Of a stretch of 64,000 bases of DNA, positions 9,761 to 20,779 are shown in pieces. The DNA lies in NCBI GenBank assembly GCA_033807775.1, contig CM066321.1, positions 234,662,350 through 234,726,349 of the forward strand. Direction: 5' to 3'. Under the pieces are notes generated by a model. The model saw only the letters and a program-made list of their open reading frames with translations. It did not search any database and was not told the DNA's origin. The translations under genes were made by a program, and so were the position numbers. Positions within the stretch are counted from its first letter, which is position 1; every line of letters begins with the position of its first letter. The DNA is from Saussurea involucrata (lineage: Eukaryota; Streptophyta; Magnoliopsida; Asterales; Asteraceae).

Positions 9761-9807
9761 GTTTTGGTAGCATCATTTGAAGAACTTGACTTCTTTTCCT
9801 AAAAGTC

Positions 9808-9822
9808 AAGTTAGGGGGAGAT
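9808..9822 (+). promoter_or_regulatory. Polypurine tract, element 1
   Basis: AAGTTAGGGGGAGAT directly abuts the 3' LTR and would prime plus-strand DNA synthesis. Confidence 0.8.
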
Positions 9823-10749
9823 TGTTGGGAACTGAAAATGAGCTAAGTATGGATAGTGCTGCTAGTCCATGATTTCTACTGCTAAGTCTACATTACTACT
9901 GCCAGTTCTTCGTTACTACTGCTAGACGAAGTTACTACTGCTAGACGAAGTTACTACTGCTAGGCAAAGTTACTACTGCTAGACACGGTTAGTACTGCTA
10001 GACCAAATTACTACTGCTAGACATGGTTAGTACTGCTGAGCTGAGTTACTACTGCTAGAAGACTGTGAAGGTTAATACTGCTGAAGGTTCGTTAATGCTG
10101 CTGAGCCAAATCATTGTTAATACTGCTGACTTGATAAGTTTGGTATGCGATACTTTTGGAGACAAAGAAGGAATTGATCAAGATATGTTTAACGAAGATT
10201 CAGAAGATCAATTTACTTTTGATAGTTATCTTGTAATTACTTTTGTATAAATAGTATTGATAGCTATTAGAATAGTAGATAGACAATATACAAGATACAC
10301 GATAGAGAGAACAGTTATTCAAAAAGTTGTTTAGCTATTCAGAGAGAATTAACCTCAAGGTCGTAGATCCTATTTCTAGAGAAGTAGAAGTCGTCTTGTT
10401 GAGCCTGTTCAACAAGATTGAGGTTTGGTGTAAAACTTGTGAGTAATACAGTTTGATATATACAGTGTGTTGAATTCTATTGATTGTTCTTTAATTGATT
10501 TAGAGTTCTATTCCGCAAGATTCTCTAAATTCTGTTTCTAAGAAGTTTAATTCTTGTTAAGAATCGATCTTGTTGAGCCTGTTCAACAAGATTGAGGTTT
10601 GGTGTAAAACTTGTGAGTAATACAGTTTGATATATACAGTGTGTTGAATTCTATTGATTGTTCTTTAATTGATTTAGAGTTCTATTCCGCAAGATTCTCT
10701 AAATTCTGTTTCTAAGAAGTTTAATTCTTGTTAAGAATCGATCCTGACA
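9823..10749 (+). repeat. 3' LTR of element 1 with internal duplication
   Basis: The 927-bp LTR equals the 5' LTR plus 174 bp. The segment 10395-10568 is repeated head to tail at 10569-10742, covering the last quarter of the LTR. Both copies carry GAATCGATC where the 5' LTR has GAATTGATC. A TATA box lies at 10246-10253. Confidence 0.92.
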
Positions 10750-10754
10750 TCATC

Positions 10755-13134
10755 CGTTAACCTTCAACGTTAATTCATGAGACTTCCAAATGATATGAAA
10801 AATGGCAAAATCAAGTATGAATCTATGACCAATTTCACCTGCAATTCTTTTTTTTTTTTTTGGAAAAGCTTTTTAAAGTGAAAATAGGGAATGATCACCA
10901 AAAATCACCAGGCAAACATTTCCTCCCAAATCAGAATGTTTCTTATGGTTGTTAGCTCACAGTATAACGACCTAAACCTATTTTCTAGTTCATTAGGGTT
11001 CCACAACCGATCTGGTGAGCCTTGAAATATGTCATGCAACCTTTGTTTAAGAAGCCACAAATATAAATTACCTTAGAAAAATGATTGCGATAAAATATCA
11101 GGATACTAAAATAGATGGGTGGTCAACTCCAAACTGTTCGCATAAAAAATATTTTGTCGCCAATTAAATCGAAAATGGTTCAGCAGCCACAATCAAGTTA
11201 ACATTTTCATATAACCTAACCAAAATTATATATATGGTACATGAAATTCTAGAAACAATCACCTTGAAGAAATCTCTCATTCATCTCGTCAATGGAAAGA
11301 AGCCCCTTCATGCGATATATATACTCACTCCTATCCATTAACAATGCGCGAAGCCAGAAGTTAGCCTGCATAACACAACACTCGTCAGTCTATCCATGTG
11401 TTTAAAAACTTTTTGGACAACATTTGCAATAATAGGAGTGCAAATTATATGGAAGAACCACATTACCAACGTTTTCAAAATCTAAGCATCCTTCAAAACC
11501 TATACTGACTGAAGAGAAGCCAGGTCATGAGTGTGATCATGATGTTCTGCGCAAAGCCGAAAAATACAACTCGTTATCAAGTCAGCAACAATAGAAAGTC
11601 ATTGACTGTACAGTGGTACCTTTGTTTTTCCCTACCTGTTTCCCTACAATACAAAGTCACACAAGTATGATTATCTTCCAATATAATTTTAGTAACCATC
11701 CAAGTAGAAAATTATTACAATCAACATTTTAACACACACTTCATAAACGTGCTACCTTTCTTAATATATTTTGAATTGAGCAACAGAGGGATTTATTCTT
11801 TCTTCAACGGGAATACCTAAATCAAAGATAAAAATCAAAACTGTAAATCGAAAACCCAAATGAAAATCAAAAATCAAATTTTAAGATATGAAATATAGTA
11901 CCGTAAATTCCATAAATCAACCACAATATCTAAATCAAAGATTAAATCAACACCCTAAATCGAAAGCACAAATGAAAACCAAAATCAACTTTTAAATCAA
12001 ACCCAAATTTAAGTGGAGGTTGTCCACGCCTAAATGTGACAAATATAATTGAAACACTAACCTAACAAGTGATAACTTTACAACGCAGTTTCTAATGGGT
12101 AAATTCAGAAGTAAACACAATTACACAAATCTACTAATAAACGGGATTTAAGAAAATTACAAGAAGAATCGAAATTTTCACCTAGTTGTTGATCTTGAAA
12201 CCTCTGTTCCTAGCCTTTCCATATCATATAAATACATCATGTGTTGGAAAAAAGGGGCAAACATTTTAGTAGTAAAATCAAAGAAATTTAACAAAAGAGC
12301 TAAAAGGATTGTACATGCTGGAAGAATGGAAGTATCGATATGCTATGAACGAACACAAGCCCACAAACATAATTAATTAATAGCAACCAAAACAATGGAT
12401 TTGGGAAAACTTGGAGTATTAAGAACATGTAATGGCCCGACATTCGTATTACTGTATCCATAACATCACACAAATATCTACCAATATGACTTCGTTTTTT
12501 GCTGAAACTGATGAGCCATTCATTTATTTTGTTGCTTCACAAATTTCTCCCACACATTTCATCAAACACTTTATTTGCATAAACGCAATAAACCAAGATG
12601 AGCCATTGATTTGTTTTGTTGCTTCCCGAATTTCTCTCACACATTTCATCAAACAACTTAGTTGCATAAACACAGTAAGCCAAGATGGCTCATACATGTT
12701 GCAACCTAAAAAAATCACATATCAATGGTTGTACTATGGGAAATAATAACATGTCATGAAGTAAAGGAACACACTTGAAACCCTCACCATTCATTGTAAC
12801 GACTGCATTTTAAGCATCCTGTTTCAAAAAATAATCAAGGACATTCATTCAAAATTCTTGGTCACATTCATCAATCATCCAAAAGGGTTTCGCATAGGTA
12901 AATGGAAAACGTGGAGATTTGATTCCGACCTAATTTTGAGATAAGAGAGCGATATACGGAGATCTCTTGGGAGAGAGCTAGACGGTAGACGATTAGGGTT
13001 TAGGAGAAGAGCTCGTTTGCATTTTGAAAATTTTCAAATTGGGAGTGTAAAGAAGAATCAGTAGGCGTAAATAAAGGAAGAAAAAGATTTTAATTAATTT
13101 TTTAAATAAAAAAAGATTTTAAGACTTTAAGACT
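10755..13134. other. Non-coding stretch
   Basis: I see no protein family, RNA gene or complete mobile element. Around 12950-13020 the minus strand reads like a plant 5' leader (AAACCCTAATCG followed by pyrimidine-rich CTCTCTCCC), but no convincing exon follows. A tandem duplication lies at 12513-12687. Confidence 0.45.
12513..12687. repeat. Tandem duplication of about 87 bp
   Basis: Two adjacent copies start near GATGAGCCATTCATTTATTT and GATGAGCCATTGATTTG. They explain the open frames on both strands here (repeated YFVASQIS / CFVASRIS), which I do not regard as a gene. Confidence 0.65.
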
Positions 13135-13143
13135 TTTATTCTA

Positions 13144-13613
13144 GAGTAAATTACAAATTTGGTCCTGTGGTTTGACCTCCATTACGATGGTGGTCCCTAA
13201 ACTCTAAAATTCATGGAGAGGGTCCTTGTGGTTCTACTTTCGTTACGATAGAGGTCCTTGAAGCTAACATCCGTTAAAAAACTCTGTTAAATCAGGGGTG
13301 TTTTGGTCTATTTACAATTGAATTCATTTTATATTATAAAAGTACATTATATATAATAAGAAAATATTTAATATTTAATATCTACATATATTATATATAT
13401 ATATATATATATTTATGAAATGTGACAAAACCCTACACGTGGACCCCCCCCCCCCCCCCCCCAGCTCCGGTCATCTTCTCCGGCCAAAACCCCAACTCCG
13501 GTCATCTTCTCCGGCTAAAACTCCATCTTTGCCACCACAAAAAAAAACTTTTCCTTTTTCCGGCGACAACACGGTGAGATCTCAAATCAAGAAGCCTTTT
13601 TGCGTCTATGATG

Positions 13614-13648
<35 letters not shown>

Positions 13649-14213
13649 ATATACATATACATATAGCGAGGGAAGAAGAAGTCGACGGGATGGGGAGGAA
13701 GAAGGAGGTTGGTGGGAGGGAGAAGGGGGCGGTCGGAGTTGCAGGTCGGAGAAGATGACCGGTGGAAGTTTCTGTGGTTGCCAGAGAGGTAGAAGAGTTC
13801 GCTGACCATCGACGAGGGGGAGGGTTGCCGGAGATGGCGCTGGTCAAGGGAGGGAGAGGGTTGTCGGAGATGTTCCGGTGGTTTCTTTTTGGCTGGAGAT
13901 GTCAATTTCTCGTCCCTGTGTAATCATTTATGCACACACACACACACACTCATATACATACACAATTATATATATATATATATTATTTAAATATTATATT
14001 AATACTTTTAAACTGTTAATAGAAAATGAAAAATATAAATAGTGAATGGACCATAATACCCCTGACTTAACGAGAATTTTAAACGGAAGTTAGCATCAGG
14101 GACCTCCATCGTAACAAAATGAAACCACAAGGACCCTCTCCATGAATTTTAGAGTTTAGGGACCACCATTGTAATGGAGGTCAAACCACAGGGACCAAAT
14201 TTGTAATTTACTC
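13144..14213. mobile_element. Non-autonomous Mutator-like element, long TIRs
   Basis: Terminal inverted repeats of about 175 bp (GAGTAAATTACAAATTTGG at the left, its complement at the right) are flanked by a 9-bp TSD TTTATTCTA (13135-13143 and 14214-14222), the Mutator signature. The 1070-bp element has no transposase. Its middle holds a C run (13441-13462), CA microsatellites (about 13617-13646 and 13931-13950) and inverted CCGGTCATCTTCTCCGG blocks, so it is largely fold-back. Open frames inside are microsatellite-driven. Confidence 0.88.
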
Positions 14214-14503
14214 TTTATTCTATATGCTTTATAAGATAGTATAGATATATTAAAAGAACAACCACCGAGTATCTCATAAAATAACTTGATATCAAATGTA
14301 ATACTAATTAATTTTTACTAGTTTAATATCTAATACTAATCGATCAACTTACTTAATTTCAATATTTTCTGAAAAAATTAATCTTAATCGTTCAACATAC
14401 AATAACTAATACTAGTTATCTTTAAAATACAAAATAATTGGACTTTACCGTATATAATAGTAGAGGAAAGTTCAAATGAAAACTCAATTTTCATTGTGCA
14501 CGT

Positions 14504-14814
14504 TTTTTTTAACGACGAAGATATTATTGAAACTAGCATGAAGCTAGAAAAAACGAATTACATATGAGAGATAGCAAGAAGAGGGTTTGTAACCAACCCA
14601 CCCAATTAATGTTACATTATTTATCCTATTTGACTATTTGTAACACAAAAGAACGAATGAGTCACAATGTTACCCCTCAGATTCACTTTCTTAGGCTTAA
14701 GAAGCCTAAAAAGAGTCTCATTCCGAAAAGACCAAATAGCTCACAAAGCCCGTTATAACAACCGCCTCAAAGCAAGTCGACTCCATTTTCTTCTTCAAAC
14801 GCAAAGATATTAAC
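14504..14814 (-). mobile_element. 5'-truncated LINE (non-LTR retrotransposon)
   Basis: The insert is flanked by a 19-bp target duplication CAATTTTCATTGTGCACGT (14485-14503 and 14815-14833). On the minus strand it ends in a short poly(A), seen as TTTTTTT at 14504 onward, after a 3' UTR with TAATAATATCTTCGTCG-like sequence. Around 14720-14760 the minus strand reads like the C-terminal end of LINE reverse transcriptases (IWSFRNETLF). Only about 310 bp were inserted, as is common for target-primed reverse transcription. Confidence 0.7.
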
Positions 14815-14947
14815 CAATTTTCATTGTGCACGTGAGAACGAATCCCGACCCCTCCATCTCTATTGATCCAACATCTCATATAAATAGAGTTTTTACTTAA
14901 AATTGTTAATTAAGGTGATTAGGGGTAAAAAGGAAAGATAATTTAAA

Positions 14948-15140
14948 GGGAATTTAATTAAAATACCCAAAGTTTGACTTTGACTTACCAAAATACCCAT
15001 TTTCTCGTCGAATTTGCCGAAATACCCATTTTTTCCGCGAAAAATCCCGCGATCGCGGGACCCACAACGACGTGGCACGACGTGGCACCGGGTTTGGCCA
15101 TTTCTCCCGCTATGCCCCCTCAAGATACCCCGCGGCTACA
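14948..15140. repeat. Left TIR of the Ulp1 Mutator-like element
   Basis: It matches the reverse complement of 35451-35631 with small indels (for example, GACGTGGCAC is duplicated here only). Next to it, 15141-15480 is non-coding subterminal DNA with further CCGCGGGA/TCCCGCGA blocks. Confidence 0.88.
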
Positions 15141-15488
15141 GCTTTTCCCCCTCAAGTTTGCCGCGGGACCACTTTTGGCCGCTTGTCCCGCGATTGTGTC
15201 CCGTGGTAGTCCCGCGATTTTACTATATTTGCAGTTTTGGCCCCTCTAGTTTGGGGCAAATTATAAAAAGCATAAATGACCCCTATAGTTTTTTTAGGTT
15301 ATCATTTTATGTAGTTGAGGTTTTTAATGTATTGTTTCCTTTCCATTTTAATGTATTTAATATAGAAATTAATTAAAGAAAATGTTTTCCCCATTTTAAG
15401 TTATTTAATAAAGAAATTAATTAAAAGATCAGTTATTGCAAATCATCTTCCCAAACGAAACGGATACAGTGCAGGTAAACAAAGAAAT

Positions 15489-16063
15489 CTATGACTGGAA
15501 TGCGTACTGGATTCCGGTGATGAAGTTAACCTTTTCCTTGATGACGTCCTCCATTCCCGTGTAGTCGTCTTCGATTTCTTGTAGTTCCTCTTCTACTTCC
15601 TTAATCTGTCGTTCCAGCTCCCGAACGTGAGCCCTAGTCATTGCCAGTTCTCGTTTCTTCTCCGCTAGATACTCCATTTTCCCCTGCTGAATCCCCCTGT
15701 TATGGTTCAACATACCTTTACCTTTTCGATATCGGCGTTCGCCTGATCAATGGATTTTTGCACTAAGGGAGTAATTCGTTGACTTTGTGGAACCGTTGGC
15801 TGGGTACATTGATACACTGGTGGGTTTTTTCCGTCATTATCGAAGTGGTAATTGTCGCATGCCATCTCCCAGTCTTCTTCCTCCTCAGCCGTGAATGGAT
15901 AATCGGTCGCGGTTCGCCCATAGTTTCTCCACTCCTCGTCTGTTTCCGGTACCTTCCAGGTACTCCGACGAGATCCATCGTTCAGTGGTTGGTAGGCTGC
16001 CGAACGTGAAGTTCCAGCCCCATTTGCCGACATGTTCCCCCTTGATCTTGAACCTCCATCCAT
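15489..16063 (-). pseudogene. Coiled-coil ORF of the Mutator-like element, frame-shifted
   Basis: The frame starts at ATG 16063 (MDGGSRSRGNMSANG) about 100 bp below a minus-strand TATA-like ACTTATA complement at 16160-16166. The first part (to 15707) is Ser/Asn/Glu-rich with TWKVPETDEEWRNYG, and ends just after DQANADIEKVK. The second part (15489-15713) is a clear coiled coil (EKKRELAMTRAHVRELERQ and EVEEELQEIEDDYTG) in a different frame. The junction has a GTATGT donor-like and a TTCAG acceptor-like site, but the implied intron of about 30 nt is too short for a plant, so a small indel is more likely. I do not recognise the family. It lies downstream of the Ulp1 gene on the same strand and could be a second ORF or 3' exons of it. 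Confidence 0.5.
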
Positions 16064-16204
16064 AGTGTTAAGAAAAACGAGAGAATGTTTGTAAACGGTG
16101 TAAAAGAATGTATAAAAGATAGATAGCAAGTTGTGAATTACTACTTCATCATGCCATCTACTTATAGCCGTGAAAATGTATGTTCTTCATCAGGGATGTG
16201 GATA

Positions 16205-16385
16205 TGGTCAAAGATTTCGTCTGAAAAGTTGCCTGCATGATTCGTCTGAATAGTTCACTGCAAGATTCGTCTGAAAAGAGCCTGTAAGATTCGACTGAAA
16301 AAGTAATTGCAAGATTCGTCTGCAAAAGAGCCTGTAAGATTCGACTGAAAAAGAAACTGCAAGATTCGTCTGCAAAAGGAAGTCT
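16205..16385. repeat. Tandem repeat upstream of the coiled-coil ORF
   Basis: About five units of 30-32 bp around GCAAGATTCGTCTGAAAAG and TGTAAGATTCGACTGAAAA sit directly 5' of the coiled-coil ORF (minus strand), where its promoter should be. Confidence 0.75.
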
Positions 16386-16590
16386 GCTCATGAATAAAGG
16401 TCTTTCAATAGGCTGAAAAGTAGTCTTTAAGTAGTCTAAGGATTAATGCACATGTGAATCAAGAAATAAATGCTTGTTCATCCAATAATCTCTGTATTAG
16501 GATTACCGCAAGTTTCATAAACCTACTTACTAGGTGTTGGAAAAATTTAGTAAAAATATGGTTTTTACTAAACTTTGGACACATTTAAAC

Positions 16591-16591
<1 letters not shown>

Positions 16592-16644
<53 letters not shown>
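16592..16644. repeat. AT/GT compound microsatellite
   Basis: A run of AT followed by GT dinucleotides lies in the spacer between the coiled-coil ORF and the Ulp1 exons. The rest of 16390-16990 shows nothing I can name. Confidence 0.9.
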
Positions 16645-16647
<3 letters not shown>

Positions 16648-16991
16648 ATAACTAACTCTTAGTGGGTTTATGTTCTCCTATATGAGAGCTTCGAAACGAT
16701 ATATAATGCGTCCAAAACGGAGTATGTGTGAATGAGATATCGATACTCAAAGTTGAGTAATTGGATGAAATTAGCAAAAACCAAATGGGTGTGGGAATGT
16801 GTCCCACATAGGAAGAGAGAGTAAAGTGTTGTTGCATGTTTTTATTGTTTTTGTCACACTTTTTAGGCTTCAAGTATTCATATGTGCAATACTTTAACAA
16901 AATAATAAACAAAATTATAACTTCAAGTTAAATAATTTAACAAAATAAGTTAACACTAAAAATAACAATCATTTAATGTTACATAAACAAC

Positions 16992-17651
16992 CTAATCATC
17001 TTGCCGTGGAACACAATGCGCATAAATGGTCTCCGCCATATGTATGCGAAACTCCGCGGCCTCTTCTTCGGTGCGAGAAGTGTGTAAATCTACCACATCG
17101 CCCTCAACCAACATGCTGACATTACGGCATACCCAAACACCGCAATCCGCATTCATCCTTTGTTGTTGTGGTGCATTCTTGGCGGACTTGTGACGGAAGT
17201 ACACTGACTTTTCGCGACGGTCCACATCCCCGAGCAGACTAAAGAACCCCGGCAGCTGATCTTTAAATATGGCAAGACGCTCATGCAAAGCGTCTGTGAA
17301 GAGATTGCCAGGGTCGCTGTCATATATGATCATCAACATACGAGGAAGATCAAACACTCCGAGCACCCAATGTTTAGGATGAATGCAGATAGGGATGTAC
17401 ACCTGAAATATTACAATATTAGACAACTTAGTTAGCAACCAAACAACTTAAATAAAATAAGAGTAAAACAATTTACATACAGTATCGAGGTACCGCCAAG
17501 AAACCCCTTCCACACCATTGCATGAGTTAGCCACGGAGGCGGGACCTTAATGTGGAAGGACCATGAACAGAAAGAAAGAAGTGTGCATGATGGTCCACCT
17601 CGTGTCTGGTTGTCGGGAACGTAGGAGCATTGCGACCCAACAATCCATATG
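16992..17651 (-). pseudogene. Ulp1-like (C48) cysteine protease exons
   Basis: Two exons are visible. The last, 17402-16992, starts after TTTCAG and encodes VYIPICIHPKHWVLGVFDL, IIYDSDP and QRMNADCGVWVCRN, giving the His, Asp, Gln and Cys catalytic positions of Ulp1/SENP-type deSUMOylating proteases, and ends in TAG. A 78-bp intron (GTATGT...CAG) separates it from exon 17651-17481, whose end reads SWRYLDT in phase with the next exon. Upstream in that exon the frame that fits (LLGRNAPTF, HFFLSVHGP) differs from the SWRYLDT frame, so there is an indel or another splice. The catalytic set is complete, but the gene as a whole looks broken. Expected role: SUMO or ubiquitin-like isopeptidase; activity here is unproven. 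Confidence 0.75.
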
Positions 17652-17713
17652 CTATATACAAAAAATAGATGGTTAGACATGTAATATAAATATATTTGAT
17701 TATATGACTATAG

Positions 17714-19362
17714 TTAAACTTCAATACTAACCACATCCTCTAAATCAGACAGCAAAGGGTCAACCGCCAGCAATACTTGGAAAAACGAGGGGGTGATGTC
17801 CAGGTTGATGAAAGGGATGAATATCATGCGGGGGAGGTCACCAGTCTGGCACAGGTTCAATATCTCCGAGGCCGAAAGACGCTCCGGTGAAGCCATCTTT
17901 CCCTTTCCCGCTTTCTTTCCCGCTTTCTTTCCCGCTCCCTTTCCTGTCACCTTTGGCATGGCTCTTTTTTCAGGGGGCGGTGTGGTAGATCCTTGTCGGC
18001 CAAATAGTGGGGTATCGAACCATGATGAAGCTTTCCTATTCCGCTTCGGCCTACCAGGTTCTACCACATCCATCGGGTCAATTTCCGGCTCCGAGAAGTG
18101 GTCCTCGACAATTTCCGAGCACCGCAAGTCCTCTCCTGACCCCATCGTCTGAAAATTAACTTATTAGATGTTTTAAGTACAATTTCATCATGTTTACAAT
18201 TAAACCAAAACTACCAAAATAACTTACAGTCATAGTATGTGGTGGCGGTGTGACGTACGACGGCCCCGGCATGTCCGGCCTGTAATAGTCTGTCGCCGGT
18301 ATATCAAGGAGGTCCGTGAATGATGGGGTGGCCACTTGGCCGCCATAACCCTGTTTCTCCATCATCCCAATCTGCACGACATTATAACAGTTACAAACTT
18401 AAGAACGAAAATATAACGATAACAAGGGTCGATGTATGTGACTTACACTCTGTGGGAATGAAGCATAGGATGTGGGGGCCTCTGTCGTCATATGGTGTGT
18501 ATAAGCCCCCGCCGTCGGCATCCCAGTCTGCATGACATATTTCATTTTAACAGTTACAAACCTAGGAACGAATATATAACTACATTGATTATTCAGTGTG
18601 ACTTACACTCTCCGGGAATGATGGATAGGATGTGGTGCCAAACGGCGTCGGTGCCCCCTGTCCGAACGGAGCGAAGATCGGCGTCGTACCCGACAGCTAA
18701 AACAAATATGGAACGTAATATTAATATACAAACTAAAAGATCATGGCCGACAAATTAAGTTAAACACTAACATGAATAGCGCGAATCTGTCTGGCGAATG
18801 CCTCCAGATCGTCTAAACGTGTGTCTACAGGCCCGTGGACGTAGTCCCACAGCTCCTCATGACTGCCACGAAATGGCCCGTAGACGTGTGTCGGATCTTG
18901 ATGGGAGGAGGAAGGGGGCGCCTCATATCGATCGGAATAGGGCGGCTGATATCGATCGAAAGGGGGCGGCTGATATCGATCGAAGGGGGCGACTCAGGCC
19001 TCGTGTCGTCTTCCTCATCTTCGTTAGATGAGGAACTAGACCCATGACATCGTGCCTCCTCTCTATTGATAAAGGTCACGTTGTTTCTGTACCAAGGCGT
19101 GTCCCTCTCGGTATCCATAGCCACAAGGTTTGCGAGAGGCGCATACGCATGCTAAATATATGGTAAAACACAAAAACTTAATAACAGGGAATAACGTAGG
19201 AAACATTGTAAACATAGTGAAAGAACTTACGGTGCTTGCCCGGCTGAAGAACGCAAGGCAATTGTTCCTATTAAGGTTAGCAACCCTGTCCCAACGGGTT
19301 CCCCTAATCAACCTGTCGGTGCGCATGGTGAAACTGGAACGGGCGATGGGAAACATCTCCAA
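17714..19362 (-). pseudogene. Linker exons of the DUF1985-Ulp1 gene
   Basis: Several minus-strand open stretches lie between the two named domains. They include 19362-19210 (EMFPIARSSFTMRTDRLIRG, likely the end of DUF1985), 19124-18825 (acidic, serine-rich, then a 27-bp tandem repeat giving IDISRPLSIDISRPIPIDM), two duplicated mini-exons (about 18450-18400 and 18620-18570, each next to a GTAAGT donor), and 18145-17714 (Lys/Gly repeats KGAGKKAGKKAGKGK, then a segment leading into the protease). Such low-complexity linkers are usual between DUF1985 and Ulp1 domains. Exact splicing cannot be fixed from sequence alone. Confidence 0.5.
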
Positions 19363-19452
19363 GATCCATATCTGGAATTACACAAGAAAAGCAAGTACGT
19401 AAAAAGGAAAGCCAAACAGTCTGTATGTATTATTGTTTATGTTATATACTAC

Positions 19453-20138
19453 TTATCTAACCTTGAAGGCGTATGTAAATCCACCAAGAGCCATCTTCGC
19501 ATGTATGTCAGCGCGTCTGGCGATGGCTCGGTGCATCTGTCTGTAGGTATATGTCCAGATGTGGCTACCCCACGGATACCTGCTAAACAAACGCAAATCC
19601 AGGACGGCCGTAAGGACCGTCTCAGAAGCATACTGGCTCCACTCACGACCCATGAAGCCCATCTCCACCATCACCACCAAGCATACACGGACAACATCCT
19701 CGTCGCTAAGGGCAGAAAGACCGTCTTTCATCGTGTCCACGACTGTCCTCAGCCTCAAACGAGATGGTCTTTCATCAGGCTAAACCCTACTAACCCAAGT
19801 AATGTTTGATAATGGAGGAAGGGGGGTTCGTCTCCAAAAAGTAGTCCTGTAATAAGACAGAACTCGTGACGGCCAAACCGCATATCATGCCCGAAGACAT
19901 CAAAATACATCTCCTCCTCATCACCATTGTCGACCTCGACCTCCAGCTGTAGAAATATGTGGACTAGCATGGGGTCGCCACCGCTCATGGTAAGATCCAG
20001 CCATGGACCGAAAGGTGTCCCTCTGAAGATCTCATCAACCGCACGTACCCGATCTCCTAAATTGGCGAAGCGCTGTCTCATCTCTACGATGAATGAAACG
20101 CGACACCTTAACGTCAAGTCGATCGTTAGAAAATCGCG
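19453..20138 (-). pseudogene. DUF1985 domain exon(s)
   Basis: The exon begins after TTTTCTATGCAG (acceptor at 20141-20139) and reads RDFLTIDLTLRCRVSF, GTPFGPWLDLTMSGGD, YFDVFGHDMRFGRHEF and LITGLLFGDE, the typical DUF1985 N-terminal signature. Near 19830-19790 the frame changes, and one frame carries a TAG, before the domain resumes as LSDEDVVRVCLVV, EWSQYASETVLTAVLDLRL and FSRYPWGSHIWTY to 19453. DUF1985 has no known catalytic role and is commonly fused to Ulp1 in plant transposon genes. The frame break makes a functional full-length product doubtful. Confidence 0.75.
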
Positions 20139-20370
20139 CTGCATAGAAAATTCACGGATGTTATAATGCTTGTTTGGTTTATTGGGTTGATAATTATTCG
20201 TCTGTTTTAGTTTTAGAAAATAACCCACTCAATCAATTGGACTTCCAGGTAGCAGGGGAATCACAAGGATTGCTTAAGTCCCCACATACCTTAGGGCTAT
20301 TTACACCCGTTTGACAAAATCTAAATAGATATGTTGTGGGTTTTTTTTATTTCAATGTAACATTGTTAGT

Positions 20371-20768
20371 GTTTAGGGTTTAGGGTTTAGTGACCTAAGT
20401 TGTCATTCACTAAAGTTTAGTGACCTAAGTTGTCGTTCACCAAAGTTTAGGGACCTAAGTTGTAAATTAGCAAAGTTTAGGGACCTAAGTTGTAAATTAG
20501 CAAAGTTTAGGGACCTAAGTTTGCATTCACTAAAGTTTAGTGACCTAAGTTGTAAAGTAGCAAAGTTTAGGGACCTAAGTTGGCATTCACTAAAGTTTAT
20601 GGACCTGAGTTGTCATTCACTAAAGTTTATGGACCTAAGTTGTCATTCACTAAAGTTTAGGGACCTAAGTTGTCATTCACCAAAGTTTAGGGACATAAGT
20701 TGTAAAGTAGCAAAGTTTAGGGACCTAAGTTGTAAATTAACAAAGTTTAGGGACCTACGTTGTAAATA
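20371..20768. repeat. Minisatellite, 30-bp unit, with telomere-like start
   Basis: About 13 units of TTTAGGGACCTAAGTTGT plus CATTCACTAAAG or AAATTAGCAAAG fill part of intron 1 of the DUF1985-Ulp1 gene. At its left end GTTTAGGG is repeated three times, like the plant telomere unit. The 112-codon open frame across it is an artefact of a unit length divisible by three. Confidence 0.9.
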
Positions 20769-20779
20769 CACTCATCTTT

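Larger units (their letters stand above)
2718..10749 (+). mobile_element. Copia-type LTR retrotransposon 1, pol-less, with gag and aORF
   Basis: The 8.03-kb element is bounded by direct LTRs beginning TGTTGGGAAC and ending GATCCTGACA and flanked by a 5-bp TSD TCATC (2713-2717 and 10750-10754). Order: 5' LTR, initiator-Met PBS, gag, gag C-terminal frame, protease stub, tandem repeat, internal TATA box, long aORF, purine tract, 3' LTR. Integrase, reverse transcriptase and RNase H are absent. Outside a 174-bp duplication in the 3' LTR, I find one substitution between the LTRs, so insertion is recent. It must have been mobilised with pol supplied in trans. The closest named concept is the TR-GAG class of non-autonomous elements, but the additional 966-codon ORF is unusual for it. 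Confidence 0.9.

Noticed and set aside
12900..13030. Possible first exon of a host gene on the minus strand
   Set aside because: There is an AAACCCTAA-type leader, but no downstream exon with coding character could be followed.
13415..13905. Proline-rich and THTHTH frames around 13.4-13.9 kb
   Set aside because: They arise from a C run and CA microsatellites inside a fold-back Mutator-like element.
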